This document shows, piece after piece, positions 26,272 to 36,888 of a DNA stretch of 64,000 nt. The DNA lies in NCBI GenBank assembly GCA_030695205.1, contig JAUYTN010000047.1, positions 62,001-126,000 of the forward strand, written 5' to 3'. Each line of letters opens with the position of its first letter. Positions within the stretch are counted from its first letter, which is position 1. The position numbers and the translations under genes were made by a program. This DNA is from Burkholderiaceae bacterium (GTDB lineage: Bacteria; Pseudomonadota; Gammaproteobacteria; Burkholderiales; Burkholderiaceae_C). Under the pieces are notes generated by a model that saw nothing but the letters and a program-made list of their open reading frames with translations, did no database searches and was not told the origin of the DNA.

Positions 26272-27258
26272 ATGCAAGCCTGGCTGTGCCAACACCCCAC
26301 CGGACCCGATGCCCTGACGTGGCAATACCTGCCCGACCCTGTTCCAGGCCCAGGCCAGGTACTGCTGGCCATCCAGGCAGCCAGCCTGAATTTCCCGGAC
26401 CTGCTGATGGTCCAGGGCAAGTACCAACTCAAACCACCGCTGCCCTTTGTGCCCGGTGCCGAATGCGCCGGCACGGTGCAGGCCCTGGGAGAGGGTGTCA
26501 ACCACCTCAGGGTGGGCCAACCAGTCGCCACACTCTGCGGCACTGGCGGATTTGCTACACATGTGGTGGTGTCCGCCGCAGCTTGCATGCCCCTGCCCGA
26601 CCGCTTCACTCCTGTTGATGCGGCCGCCTTCATCATGACCTACGCCACCGCGTACCATGGCCTGATCGATCGCGCAGCCCTGCAAGCCGGTGAAACCGTG
26701 CTGGTATTGGGAGCGGCAGGTGGCGTGGGCACAGCCGCCATCCAGGTGGCGAAAGCCGCCGGTGCCTATGTGATTGCCGCCGCCTCCAGCGACCTCAAGT
26801 GCGAGGCCTGTGTGGAGCTTGGCGCAGACGCCACCATCAATTACAGCGAAGTCACCCCTGGCCAAGGCCTGCGCGAAAGGATAAAGGCATTGACCGGTGG
26901 CAAAGGCCCGGACGTCGTGGTTGACCCTGTGGGCGGCGCCTGGGCAGAACCCGTGTTCCGCTCCATCGCGTGGCGCGGCCGCTACCTGGTGGTAGGGTTC
27001 GCCGGTGGCCCCATTCCATCACTGCCCATGAATTTGCCTCTGTTGAAGGGGGCGTCGGTGGTGGGCGTGTTCTGGGGCGACTTTGCCAAGCACGAACCTG
27101 CCGCCAACACCGCCATGATGCAAACCCTGGCGCGCTGGTACACCGAGGGAAAGGTCAAACCCCTGATCCACCAGGTGCTGCCCATGACCAAACTCCTCCA
27201 AGCGTTTGACACCATGGGCTCACGTGCAGTGATGGGCAAACTGGTACTCGTGAACTGA
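26272..27258 (+). CDS. NADPH:quinone oxidoreductase family protein
   Basis: Zinc-free medium-chain dehydrogenase/reductase of the quinone oxidoreductase group, 328 residues. The N-terminal GroES-like domain includes SLNFPDLLMVQGKYQLKPPL and PFVPGAECAGTVQALGEG. The Rossmann nucleotide motif is VLVLGAAGGVGTAAIQVAK (about 144-162). The Cys/His pattern of the structural zinc site is absent, as expected for this group. It likely reduces quinones or enones with NADPH; the physiological substrate is unknown. Divergent from surE. Confidence 0.9.
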   Translation: MQAWLCQHPTGPDALTWQYLPDPVPGPGQVLLAIQAASLNFPDLLMVQGKYQLKPPLPFVPGAECAGTVQALGEGVNHLRVGQPVATLCGTGGFATHVVVSAAACMPLPDRFTPVDAAAFIMTYATAYHGLIDRAALQAGETVLVLGAAGGVGTAAIQVAKAAGAYVIAAASSDLKCEACVELGADATINYSEVTPGQGLRERIKALTGGKGPDVVVDPVGGAWAEPVFRSIAWRGRYLVVGFAGGPIPSLPMNLPLLKGASVVGVFWGDFAKHEPAANTAMMQTLARWYTEGKVKPLIHQVLPMTKLLQAFDTMGSRAVMGKLVLVN

Positions 27259-27318
27259 ATCAGCCCAGGCACACAGCCCTCTGAGCACCAGATGCTGCGG
27301 CGTGTGGGACGAAGGCAT

Positions 27319-27346
27319 TGGTGGAGGGCCACTGACCCTCCACCAA
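27319..27346. terminator. Strong hairpin downstream of the quinone oxidoreductase
   Basis: Perfect 11-bp stem (TTGGTGGAGGG / CCCTCCACCAA) around a 6-base loop, with no T-run. It may end or protect the oxidoreductase transcript. It lies only 15 bases from a second hairpin with T-tracts. Confidence 0.5.
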
Positions 27347-27360
27347 CGAGGACCCAGACG

Positions 27361-27399
27361 AAAAAAACCTTGCAAACTTTTGGTTTGCAAGGTTTTTTT
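27361..27399. terminator. Bidirectional intrinsic terminator
   Basis: 12-bp stem AACCTTGCAAAC / GTTTGCAAGGTT around a short loop, flanked by an A-run on the left and a T-run on the right. It can therefore stop transcription from both the oxidoreductase (plus) and the tRNA cluster (minus). Confidence 0.85.
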
Positions 27400-27405
27400 G
27401 CATGT

Positions 27406-27482
27406 TGGCGGAGTGGACGGGACTCGAACCCGCGACCCCCGGCGTGACAGGCCGGTATTCTAACCAACTGAACTACCACTCC
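27406..27482 (-). tRNA. tRNA-Asp (GTC)
   Basis: The minus strand folds as a tRNA of 77 bases with encoded CCA. The acceptor starts GGAGTGG, the anticodon loop CTGTCAC gives GTC, and the T-loop is GGGTTCGAGTCC. Last of three tRNA genes. Confidence 0.95.
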
Positions 27483-27535
27483 TACTACCTAGAACAATGT
27501 TCTGGGTAATTTGCCTGATTGCTTTGCAGCAAATC

Positions 27536-27611
27536 TGGCGACCCTACGGGGATTCGAACCCCGGTACTCACCGTGAAAGGGTGATGTCCTAGGCCTCTAG
27601 ACGATAGGGTC
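27536..27611 (-). tRNA. tRNA-Glu (TTC)
   Basis: 76 bases with encoded CCA. Acceptor GACCCTA, anticodon loop CTTTCAC giving TTC, T-arm GGGGTTCGAATCCCC. Lies 183 bases beyond the stop of gltX, the gene for its own synthetase. Confidence 0.95.
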
Positions 27612-27647
27612 ATAACCTAAAACTCAGCCTACAAATTGTAGCACATT

Positions 27648-27723
<76 letters not shown>

Positions 27724-27793
27724 AACAGGTCTACAATTTTCGGTAGCAACTTATTTGTTGCTCCCTGGCAAGCCTCAAATTATAGGGTACTTT

Positions 27794-29191
27794 TTACGCC
27801 GCTTGCAAGCGGGCCAATACATTTTTTTTGCCCTGCAGCTCCAGGACCGCATCGATCGCGGGCGTTTGCGCGGTTCCCATCACCAGCACACGCACAGGCA
27901 TCGCCAGTTGGGGCATTTTGAGTCCCTGCTCGGTCAGCACCCGTTTCATGGCGGCCGCGATGGCTGATCGGGTCCAATCGCAATCGCTCAAGGCACCTAC
28001 CAAAGCCGCGAGTGCCGGACGCACCGCATCCGTGACATGGAGTTCCCGTTCTTGCGGATTGGGCTGCACATCGGCAAAAAAGACCTGCGCCCAATCGGCA
28101 AGCTCCAAGGTGGTGGCACAGCGGTCTTTGAAGAGGGCACAAATAGCCGACAGGCGTTCGTCGGCCTGGACCGATCGGGCCTGGAGCACGGGGCGCACAT
28201 ACTCAGCCAACTGGTCATCCGGCTTGGCTTTGATGTGCTGACTGTTGACCCAACGCAGTTTGGCCTCGTCGAACTGCGCGGCGCTTTTACCCAGGTGATC
28301 AAGATCGAACCAAGACACAAACTGCTCGCGGGTAAAGATTTCGTCATCGCCGTGGCTCCAGCCCAAACGGGCCAGGTAATTCACCATGGCTTCGGGCAAA
28401 TAGCCCTCATCCCGGTACTGCGTGACGGCTTTGGCTCCGTTGCGCTTGCTCATCTTTTCACCAGTCTCGTTCAGCACCGTGGGCAGGTGGGCGTACACCG
28501 GTGGCTCCTGGCCCAGCGCCCGGAAGATGTTGATTTGGCGGGGGGTGTTGTTGACATGGTCATCGCCACGGATGACGTGGGTGATACGCATGTCCATGTC
28601 ATCGACCACGACACAGAAGTTGTAGGTCGGTGTGCCATCGGGGCGGGCAATGACCAGGTCGTCCAGCTCGGCGTTGCGGATTTCGATGCGGCCCTTGACC
28701 TTGTCATCCCAGGCCACCACGCCGTCCTGTGGGTTCTTGAAGCGCAGCACCGGCTGAACGCCCTCAGGTACCGGGGGCAACACCTTGCCAGGCTCTGGCC
28801 GCCAGGTGCCGTCGTAGCGAGGCTTTTCTTTGGCAGCCATTTGCCGTTCGCGCAAGGCATCGAGTTCAGCCACACTGGTGTAGCAGGGATACACCATACC
28901 TGCCTCGACCAACTGGGCCAGCACGGCCTTGTAGCGGTCCATGCGCTGCATCTGGTAGAACGGGCCTTCGTCCGGGGTCAGCCCCAGCCAGGCCATTCCC
29001 TCCAGGATCACATCGACAGCCGCCTGGCTTGAGCGTTCGAGGTCGGTGTCTTCGATGCGAAGTATGAAATCTCCACCGGTGGCCCGGGCAAACGCCCAGG
29101 GATACAGCGCTGAACGGATGTTGCCCAAGTGGATGAAGCCGGTGGGCGACGGGGCAAAGCGGGTGCGGGTTTTGGGTGCAGTCATGGACAT
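27794..29191 (-). CDS. gltX: Glutamyl-tRNA synthetase
   Basis: Class I aminoacyl-tRNA synthetase charging tRNA-Glu, 465 residues. The HIGH-type motif is in [18 protein letters not shown], the KMSKS-type motif is [10 protein letters not shown], and [12 protein letters not shown] is the typical glutamate-site segment. The C-terminal anticodon-binding helical domain ends [15 protein letters not shown] 29191 or the internal Met three codons later. It is downstream of purF on the same strand (15 bases) and upstream of tRNA-Ala, -Glu and -Asp. Confidence 0.97.
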   Translation of the reverse strand: MSMTAPKTRTRFAPSPTGFIHLGNIRSALYPWAFARATGGDFILRIEDTDLERSSQAAVDVILEGMAWLGLTPDEGPFYQMQRMDRYKAVLAQLVEAGMVYPCYTSVAELDALRERQMAAKEKPRYDGTWRPEPGKVLPPVPEGVQPVLRFKNPQDGVVAWDDKVKGRIEIRNAELDDLVIARPDGTPTYNFCVVVDDMDMRITHVIRGDDHVNNTPRQINIFRALGQEPPVYAHLPTVLNETGEKMSKRNGAKAVTQYRDEGYLPEAMVNYLARLGWSHGDDEIFTREQFVSWFDLDHLGKSAAQFDEAKLRWVNSQHIKAKPDDQLAEYVRPVLQARSVQADERLSAICALFKDRCATTLELADWAQVFFADVQPNPQERELHVTDAVRPALAALVGALSDCDWTRSAIAAAMKRVLTEQGLKMPQLAMPVRVLVMGTAQTPAIDAVLELQGKKNVLARLQAA

Positions 29192-29206
29192 GGGGTCAAC
29201 GGCGCA

Positions 29207-30709
29207 TCAGGCGTGCTGGGCATTGGGCAATGTGAGGCGGGAGGTGTCTTCGTGGCCTTCATCGGTCACGACCCGCTGGCCATTGAGCCGCTCGATGTCG
29301 GCAACGGTGATGTCGCCGGTGCAGTACACCCCGTCGAAACACGACGCATCAAAACCGGTCAGCGTCGGATTGAGCGCAAAAATGGCTTTCTTCATCGCGT
29401 CCACGTCCTGGTAGATGAGCGCGTCGCAACCGATAACTTGCCGAATCTCTTCAAGAGTGCGCCCATGGGCCACCAGTTCCTGCGCTGTGGGCATGTCGAT
29501 GCCGTACACGTTGGGGTATCGCACAGGGGGCGCCGCGCTGGCCATGAATACCTTGGCGGCACCGGCATCACGGGCCATTTGCACAATTTCCTTGCTGGTC
29601 GTGCCGCGCACGATGGAGTCATCCACCAGCAGTACGTTGCGCCCCTTGAACTCACTGGCAATGACGTTGAGTTTTTGGCGGACGGACTTTTTTCGCACAC
29701 CCTGACCCGGCATGATGAACGTCCGGCCAACGTAGCGGTTTTTGACGAACCCCTCGCGGTACGGCAAACCCAGCAGCTGGGCCAGTTGCATGGCACTGGG
29801 CCTAGACGACTCTGGAATAGGAATGACCACATCAATCTGGTCGGGAGGAACGGTGGACACCACCCGCTTGGCCAGCGTTTCGCCCATATTCAGGCGTGCC
29901 TGGTACACAGAAATGCCGTCCATGACCGAATCGGGCCGTGCCAGGTATACGTACTCAAAAATGCAGGGGTGGTGGCTGACAACGTCCGCGCACTGGCGGG
30001 CGTGGACCTGACCGGCCAAATCGATGAACACTGCCTCGCCGGGCTGAATGTCGCGGTCAAACACCATGCCCACACCCTCCAGCGCCACCGACTCGCTGGC
30101 CACTGCCGCCAAGCCATCACCATGGCCGATGCACATGGGGCGGATGCCGTAAGGATCTCGGAAGGCCAGGAGACCGTGGCCGGCAAGCAGCGCCACCACC
30201 GCATAGGACCCGCGCAGGCGCTTGTGCACACCACGCACAGCCTCAAAGACTTCGTTCACATGCAGCTGGTTGCCCCGGGTGGTGCGCTCCAACTCGTGGG
30301 CCAACACGTTGAGCAACACCTCGGAGTCGCTCTCGGTGTTGATGTGGCGGTGGTCCGTGCTGAACAACTCGGCCTTGAGTGCTGCTGCGTTGGTCAGGTT
30401 GCCGTTGTGCGACATCACGATGCCAAACGGAGCGTTGACGTAAAACGGTTGCGCCTCCTCCTCGCTGTCGGCATTGCCAGCGGTGGGGTAGCGCACCTGC
30501 CCAAGCCCCACATTTCCCGGCAGCGCCCGCATGTTGCGGGTTCGAAACACATCACGCACCATGCCTTTGGCTTTGTGCATGTAGAACTTGCGCCCGTCTT
30601 GGGTTGCAATTCCGGCAGCATCCTGGCCACGGTGCTGCAGCAGCAGCAGGGCGTCGTAGATCAACTGGTTCACAGGCGCGTTGCTGACAACGCCGACAAT
30701 TCCGCACAT
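29207..30709 (-). CDS. purF: Amidophosphoribosyltransferase
   Basis: First committed enzyme of purine synthesis: glutamine and PRPP to phosphoribosylamine. Met is followed by the nucleophile Cys2 (MCGIVGVVSNAPVNQ) of the Ntn glutaminase domain, with LLLQHRGQDAAGIAT. The C-terminal PRTase domain has the PRPP loop VLLVDDSIVRGTTSKEIV. 500 residues, normal. It starts 1 base after the cvpA stop, matching the widespread cvpA-purF operon. Confidence 0.97.
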   Translation of the reverse strand: MCGIVGVVSNAPVNQLIYDALLLLQHRGQDAAGIATQDGRKFYMHKAKGMVRDVFRTRNMRALPGNVGLGQVRYPTAGNADSEEEAQPFYVNAPFGIVMSHNGNLTNAAALKAELFSTDHRHINTESDSEVLLNVLAHELERTTRGNQLHVNEVFEAVRGVHKRLRGSYAVVALLAGHGLLAFRDPYGIRPMCIGHGDGLAAVASESVALEGVGMVFDRDIQPGEAVFIDLAGQVHARQCADVVSHHPCIFEYVYLARPDSVMDGISVYQARLNMGETLAKRVVSTVPPDQIDVVIPIPESSRPSAMQLAQLLGLPYREGFVKNRYVGRTFIMPGQGVRKKSVRQKLNVIASEFKGRNVLLVDDSIVRGTTSKEIVQMARDAGAAKVFMASAAPPVRYPNVYGIDMPTAQELVAHGRTLEEIRQVIGCDALIYQDVDAMKKAIFALNPTLTGFDASCFDGVYCTGDITVADIERLNGQRVVTDEGHEDTSRLTLPNAQHA

Positions 30710-30710
30710 A

Positions 30711-31202
30711 TCAGGGTATGACTTTCATCAGTTCTTGGGGCAACCAGGTCCGACCCTCTTGGGCCACCACCGTCAAAAATTGGGCGCTGGGTGAAGCAAC
30801 CCAGGCATCGTGCTGAGCCCAAGGCGTCAGCCCGACACCCACTGTCAGAAGCACCAGCAGCAAACCGCCGCGCAACACGCCAAATGTGGCGCCCAGTACG
30901 CGATCCACCGGCCGCAAGCCAGCTTTGGAAGCAAGCTTTCGAATCAGCCAGGACACAAGCCCTGCCAGGAACGCTGCACCGACGAACACCGCCAAAAAGG
31001 CAACGCCGTACCTCAATTCCTCGGACGCACCTGCCATGGGCAGCTGTGCCGCAACGTCAGCGGCCCACCAGCGGGCAGCAAAGTAAGCAGCCACCCAACC
31101 AGCCAGAGAAAACACCTCGTACAGGAAACCCCGCCACGCACCCACCAACAGCGACACCAGCACCACCAGCGCCATGAGTGCATCCACCAGTGTCAGGGCC
31201 AT
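30711..31202 (-). CDS. cvpA: CvpA family membrane protein
   Basis: 163-residue inner-membrane protein with four helices: DALMALVVLVSLLVGAWRGF, the FSLAGWVAAYFAARWW region, VAFLAVFVGAAFLAGLVSWL and FGVLRGGLLLVLLTVGVG. Named for colicin V production and commonly found before purF; the exact role is not settled. Lies between the dedD-like gene and purF. Confidence 0.9.
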   Translation of the reverse strand: MALTLVDALMALVVLVSLLVGAWRGFLYEVFSLAGWVAAYFAARWWAADVAAQLPMAGASEELRYGVAFLAVFVGAAFLAGLVSWLIRKLASKAGLRPVDRVLGATFGVLRGGLLLVLLTVGVGLTPWAQHDAWVASPSAQFLTVVAQEGRTWLPQELMKVIP

Positions 31203-31278
31203 GAATCACCTCGTGAAACTCCAAGCGCACCGACACGCCAGCCACTGCCACCCACACACACCGTGCCCATCGGGGTGC

Positions 31279-32064
31279 TCACAGGGTCAGGATGGCCGCA
31301 GGCACACCCGTCGTTTTGGCCTTGGCAGCGGCTTTTTCCGCCTCGGCACGGGTTGCAAACGGCCCCAAACGGACCCGGATGCGCTTACCCTGTGGCGTAT
31401 CGGCGACGTGGGTATAGGTCTTCAAGCCGACCCGCTCCAGATCATTTCTTACCTGCTGAGCACGGGCCGACTCGGCAAACGCACCCACTTGAACAATGAA
31501 GCGTTGACCAGTGGGTGCCTCAGCGGCCTGGGCCGCCGGCTTGACAGAAGCGACTGGACGCCCCTCCAGCAGCGCCCGCGCACGGGCGGACTCAGATTCC
31601 TTGGCCGATGGCGCAGGTGCCACCGATGGAGCGGGCGGAGCAGACGGGGTCACAGGTGCAGACGCAACCGGTGGGCGTGGCTGGGGGCTGGCCTCCTGCA
31701 CGCGCAGGGCTGCCTCGGACCCACCGACCACCTCTTCGCGCGCAGCCACTGCACCGCCAGTGCTGCGGCCATCTGGCGGCACTGCGTCGGCGGCGCCAAC
31801 CGCTGGCAAGCCATCGGGCGTCTGGCGCCCCTCGGCAGGCTTGGCGGACAGCGGCGGCGCGGACTGTTTGGACGGGATTTCAATGGCAATATCGACCGGA
31901 ATGGGCCTGGGCTGGGAATCAAACAGCATCGGGAACAGCACCACGCCGGCCAGCACCAGCACAAACACCCCCAGCAAGCGGTGCTTGGCACGCTGACGCA
32001 CCCACTCCACCGTGGGTGGATTGGAGACAGGAGCTGCAGCCGATGGCTGACGGGTCTTGAACAT
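31279..32064 (-). CDS. SPOR domain cell-division protein (DedD-like)
   Basis: 261 residues from ATG 32064. A cytoplasmic basic tip is followed by a membrane helix (about 30-47, LLGVFVLVLAGVVLFPMLF), a Pro/Ala linker with low complexity, and a C-terminal SPOR domain (about 185-261, RFIVQVGAFAESARAQQVRN, then GKRIRVRLGPFATRAEAEK). SPOR domains bind denuded septal glycan strands. The folC-dedD-cvpA-purF order supports DedD identity. Confidence 0.9.
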   Translation of the reverse strand: MFKTRQPSAAAPVSNPPTVEWVRQRAKHRLLGVFVLVLAGVVLFPMLFDSQPRPIPVDIAIEIPSKQSAPPLSAKPAEGRQTPDGLPAVGAADAVPPDGRSTGGAVAAREEVVGGSEAALRVQEASPQPRPPVASAPVTPSAPPAPSVAPAPSAKESESARARALLEGRPVASVKPAAQAAEAPTGQRFIVQVGAFAESARAQQVRNDLERVGLKTYTHVADTPQGKRIRVRLGPFATRAEAEKAAAKAKTTGVPAAILTL

Positions 32065-32155
32065 GCGCGAGATGGACCAAAAAACGAGAGGAGACCAGAC
32101 CAACAGCGTGAGGGAGCGAGAAAAAACAGGCCGGTGGCGCGGGCGTGGGCGCCGT

Positions 32156-33541
32156 TCAGGCAGAGCCAGGGCTTGGAGACAGATGCTGAGCCGACAACCT
32201 CGGGGTGCCATGGGTCAGCACACCACCCACTGTGTGAAACGACCCAAAGACCACGATTCTATCAGCGGGGTCTGCTGCGGCGACTGCCGCATCCAGCGCT
32301 TGCTGCGGTGCAGCAAACACCCCCGCCAGCACACCCTTGGCCCCGGTCAACCCGCTCCATTGCCGGGCGAGGTCCTCGGCACTGGCCGCACGGGACAAAG
32401 GCAGGTCGGTGAAGTACCAGTGGTCCACCAAGGGCGCAATGCGTGCCCACATGGCGGGCAGATCTTTGTCGGCCATGGCCCCAAACACCGCATGGGTGGC
32501 CGGGTAGTAACCCATCGCATCGAGGTTGAGCGCCAAGGCTGCCACCGAGTGCGGGTTGTGCGCCACATCCAACACCAACGCGGGCTGCCCCGGCACGATC
32601 TGAAACCGCCCCGGCCAGTCCACCAGCGAAAAGCCGGTGCGGATGGCCTGCGCTGTGACTGGCAGGCGCTGGCGCAGCGTCTCCAGAACCGCCAACACCC
32701 CGGATGCGTTGAGCAGCTGGTTGGCCCCCCGCAGCGCCGGATAGGCCAGGCCGCTGTACCGCCGCCCCCCGCGCTCGGGCACGCTGGCCCAGCCCCACTG
32801 CTGCTTGTCGCCCGAAAAACTGAAGTCCCGGCCCAGCAGCCACACATCGGCATCCAACTCGCGGGCGTGGTCCAGCACCGATTGGGGCGGTACGGGGTCG
32901 CTGACCACCACTGGACAACCGGCCCGCATGATGCCGGCCTTCTCCCGCCCGATGGATTCGCGGTCAGGGCCCAGGTACTCTGTGTGGTCAATGTCCACGC
33001 TGGTGATGACCGCACAGTCCGAATCGAACAAATTGACCGCGTCCAGGCGACCGCCCAGGCCCACCTCTAGCACGATCACATCCAAGTCGGCCCGGCTGAG
33101 CGCAAGCACAATGGCCAGGGTGGTGAACTCAAAGTAGGTCAGACTGACTGCCGACTGATTTTTTACATCATTTTGGCATCTGGCGCTTTCTACACAAGCG
33201 AAAGCGGCTATCAATTCAGCGCTTTCAATGGAAGCACCCGACAGGCGGCAACGCTCCTCGAACCGCACCAGGTGGGGCGAGGTGTAGACCCCAGTCCGGT
33301 AACCCGCTGCGGTCAGCACCGACTCCAGCAGCGCACAGGTGGAGCCTTTGCCATTGGTGCCCGCTACGGTCACCACCGGGCACGGCAGGCGCGGCCCCAA
33401 CCCCAACCGCTGGGCCACCTGGCGCACGCGCTCCAGTCCCATGTCGATGGTGGTGGGGTGAATGCGCTCGCAGTAGCTCAGCCATTCGGTCAGGCTGGCG
33501 CCTTGTACTGGGGCTTGTGGGGTGGAGGATGGTTCAGACAT
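32156..33541 (-). CDS. folC: Bifunctional folylpolyglutamate/dihydrofolate synthase
   Basis: Mur-ligase-fold enzyme adding glutamate to dihydropteroate and folates, 461 residues from ATG 33541. The P-loop is VVTVAGTNGKGSTCALLES (about 47-65); other family motifs are YTSPHLVRFEERC, VGLGGRLDAVN, DIDHTEYLG and LDVAHNPHSVAAL. Residues about 108-128 lie in a segment where homologues are shorter, and this is exactly where a dispersed repeat sits. First gene of the folC-dedD-cvpA-purF-gltX run. Confidence 0.95.
   Translation of the reverse strand: MSEPSSTPQAPVQGASLTEWLSYCERIHPTTIDMGLERVRQVAQRLGLGPRLPCPVVTVAGTNGKGSTCALLESVLTAAGYRTGVYTSPHLVRFEERCRLSGASIESAELIAAFACVESARCQNDVKNQSAVSLTYFEFTTLAIVLALSRADLDVIVLEVGLGGRLDAVNLFDSDCAVITSVDIDHTEYLGPDRESIGREKAGIMRAGCPVVVSDPVPPQSVLDHARELDADVWLLGRDFSFSGDKQQWGWASVPERGGRRYSGLAYPALRGANQLLNASGVLAVLETLRQRLPVTAQAIRTGFSLVDWPGRFQIVPGQPALVLDVAHNPHSVAALALNLDAMGYYPATHAVFGAMADKDLPAMWARIAPLVDHWYFTDLPLSRAASAEDLARQWSGLTGAKGVLAGVFAAPQQALDAAVAAADPADRIVVFGSFHTVGGVLTHGTPRLSAQHLSPSPGSA
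33158..33216 (-). repeat. Dispersed TAGC-N17-AAGCG element, copy 7 (inside folC)
   Basis: Minus strand: ATAGCC, 17 bases, AAGCG, CCAGATGCC and a T-rich end. It is read in the gene's sense in frame ATA GCC ... AGC GCC, contributing IAAFACVESARCQNDVKNQS or most of it. Confidence 0.85.
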
Positions 33542-33627
33542 GGGGACGGATTGTCTCAGGCCACCCGGTGGCATGTCGGCATGGGGCCTCGCATCAGTTT
33601 GAAAAACCCATCCGTTACCATGGGCAT

Positions 33628-33996
33628 ATGGTCAAACTCTACGGCATCCCCAACTGCGACACCGTCAAAAAGGCCCGCGCCTGGCTCCAGGCCCAAGGCG
33701 TGCCCTTTGAATTTGTGGACTTTAAAAAGACCGGGGCACCAGCCGTGCTGCTGCACACCTGGCTGGACCACCCCCATGGCCCTGACTGGCAGACGCTGCT
33801 CAACCGCCGGGGCACCACTTGGCGCACCCTGCCCCCTCAAGAGCAGGCAGCAGTGACCGATACCGACACAGCCATTGCGCTGATGGAGGCCCACCCCAGC
33901 GCCATCAAACGGCCCGTGGTGGCATGGCCAGACCGGGTAACCGTGGGCTTCGACGTCGATGCCTGGGCCAACGAACTGACCCGACTGCCCACCTAA
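33628..33996 (+). CDS. ArsC/Spx-family reductase-like protein (YffB type)
   Basis: 122-residue thioredoxin-fold protein. It starts MVKLYGIPNCDTVKKARAWL with a single Cys in the PNCDT active loop, which is typical of the YffB/Spx/ArsC-like group and lacks the CxxC of thioredoxins. RRGTTWRTLP and HPSAIKRPVVAWPDRVTVGF are the usual C-terminal segments. Substrate unknown; glutathione-dependent reductase activity is inferred for the group. Divergent from folC. Confidence 0.88.
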   Translation: MVKLYGIPNCDTVKKARAWLQAQGVPFEFVDFKKTGAPAVLLHTWLDHPHGPDWQTLLNRRGTTWRTLPPQEQAAVTDTDTAIALMEAHPSAIKRPVVAWPDRVTVGFDVDAWANELTRLPT

Positions 33997-34096
33997 AATC
34001 GAGCCTTTGCTTTAACCGCAGCGCCCCACCGGGCTGAGCACACACGCCGTGCCCGATGCGCATGCACGACTCGACCTTCACCCTCAACCTTCGCCC

Positions 34097-34423
34097 ATGA
34101 CCACCTCCACTTTGAACAACGTCCAAGTCACCACCTTGGCCAACGTGTATTTCGATGGTCGTTGCATCAGCCACAACCTGGAACTGGCCGATGGCACCCG
34201 CAAATCGGTGGGCGTGATCCTGCCCGCCACGCTCACCTTCAACACCGGTGCACCCGAAATCATGGAATGCGTCGGTGGCAGCTGCGACTACAAGCTGGAC
34301 GGCTCCGACGTGTGGGTGACATCCGCTGCAGGCCAGCAATTCAACGTGCCCGGCAATGCCAAGTTCCAGATCCGCGTGACCGAGGGATTTGACGCCTACC
34401 ACTACATCTGCCACTTCGGTTGA
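34097..34423 (+). CDS. ppnP: Pyrimidine/purine nucleoside phosphorylase (DUF1255)
   Basis: Small cupin-fold protein of 108 residues (former YaiE/DUF1255), which splits diverse nucleosides with phosphate. Family motifs are NVYFDGRCISHNLELADGTR, KSVGVILPATLTFNT, and MECVGGSCDYKLDGSDVW, ending GFDAYHYICHFG. ATG 34097 is preferred over the 16-residue longer frame, which has no conserved features. Upstream of argG. Confidence 0.9.
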   Translation: MTTSTLNNVQVTTLANVYFDGRCISHNLELADGTRKSVGVILPATLTFNTGAPEIMECVGGSCDYKLDGSDVWVTSAAGQQFNVPGNAKFQIRVTEGFDAYHYICHFG

Positions 34424-34470
34424 TGCAGGCCCTGCTTGCCAGGCAGCGCCCATCGCCGCCAGCACCATCC

Positions 34471-35853
<1,383 letters not shown>

Positions 35854-35862
35854 CATCTTCTT

Positions 35863-35889
35863 GCCCACCCTGGCAAGCGCCGGGTGGGC
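35863..35889 (+). terminator. Stem-loop after argG
   Basis: GCCCACCC and GGGTGGGC pair around an 11-base loop 9 bases after the argG stop. No T-run follows, so its termination strength is uncertain. Confidence 0.45.
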
Positions 35890-35965
35890 CGCTATGGCCC
35901 TGCGGGCGGGCCATGGGGTGCAAGGGTCAGCGGCCTGTTTGGTGCGCAACAACCAATAAATTTCT

Positions 35966-36015
35966 AAATTCATAGCTGTTATCGCTTATAAATAAAGCGG
36001 TAGCGGCAATTTTTT
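35966..36015 (+). repeat. Dispersed TAGC-N17-AAGCG element, copy 9
   Basis: AAATTCATAGCT, 17 bases holding CGCTTAT, AAGCG, GTAGCGGC and a T-run. The arms CGCTTAT and ATAAAGCG make an almost perfect palindrome. Same orientation as copy 10, with the HNH gene between them. Confidence 0.9.
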
Positions 36016-36217
36016 CATGTATTGATACGGAGCGACTGGTAGCGACCCCATAGCTACCCCCGCATCGCTGAATTAGAATCCCGCAGGCTGTCTTTCCCCG
36101 AGGGGCTGTATCGTGCAGTACCCGACTGTGCGTAGTACTGAAGGACGATTGACACGCGCAATTCAGGTTGCCGACGACCGTGATTCAGTCTGCGTCGTTG
36201 CAACGACCCAGGACTGA
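36016..36217. other. Intergenic region before the HNH gene
   Basis: No supported gene. A small inverted repeat GGTAGC / GCTACC lies at about 36038-36058. The rest has no feature I can name. With the argG 3' flank and copy 9, the gene-free stretch is 364 bases. Confidence 0.4.
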
Positions 36218-36559
36218 CTACAACTGGCGGTAAAGTGCCGCGCGTGCTACTGGGGCTAAGGTTGACTCATTGATGTTCTGTCTTGCACAGTAGACCGACT
36301 GAAGCCAATCCTTGAGGCTCTTCGTTCCTTTACTCGCATTGCACCCAACGCAGCAGACGGCAATGTTCTCCGCCGTCACGAGCTCTACATCATTGATGAT
36401 GTGTTCCCACGATGCCCGTCGCCTGCCGGTAGGTCCTATTGGGGCAAACTCGTTTCCGCAATAAACGCAGACACGGTCTCTGCAAGCGACGTGTAGCGCG
36501 AGTTCTTTCGGAATTCGCCACTGATTGCGCAAAGGGATGTGAGGCGGGGGCGTGTTCAT
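36218..36559 (-). CDS. HNH endonuclease family protein
   Basis: 113 residues from ATG 36559. It has a zinc-finger-style HNH core: CVYCG near 36-40, then RRASWEHIINDVELVTAENI carrying the catalytic His, and CCVGCNASKGTKSL with the second Cys pair and the Asn. It is small, like orphan HNH proteins. It lies alone in a gene-poor stretch, between two direct copies of the dispersed repeat. The longer open frame reaching 36706 is unlikely. Role unknown (phage/mobile DNA or defence are options). Confidence 0.75.
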   Translation of the reverse strand: MNTPPPHIPLRNQWRIPKELALHVACRDRVCVYCGNEFAPIGPTGRRRASWEHIINDVELVTAENIAVCCVGCNASKGTKSLKDWLQSVYCARQNINESTLAPVARAALYRQL

Positions 36560-36815
36560 GCCGCATAGCGTAACGTAGACAGCCAGCTTTTTGGGTCGAG
36601 TCGTCAGCTCATTACCGAGTCCCACCCCGGTTGGCGAGTCTGGCTCGACAACTGGCAGCGATACAGACACAGGTGAACGGCTGGTAGTGGCCGCCAACGG
36701 CCACATGTAGCTGCAAGGACAACATCCTCGCGCAACAATCCGATTCCGCTGTCGCTTTTACAACAGCCGAATCGCGCAGTTGAGACGCTACTTTCGCTGA
36801 CCAGGTCAACACCAC

Positions 36816-36865
36816 AAAATCTGTAGCTATCATCGCTTACAAATAAAGCGCCAATGGCATTTTTT
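36816..36865 (+). repeat. Dispersed TAGC-N17-AAGCG element, copy 10
   Basis: AAAATCTGTAGCT, 17 bases with CGCTTAC, AAGCG, CCAATGGC and a T-run. Closely similar to copy 9 and in the same orientation. Confidence 0.9.
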
Positions 36866-36888
36866 CTATGAAATCCAGCCACCTCCCC

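Noticed and set aside
29129..30721. 530-codon plus-strand frame opposite purF
   Set aside because: Antisense shadow of purF; no recognisable domain.
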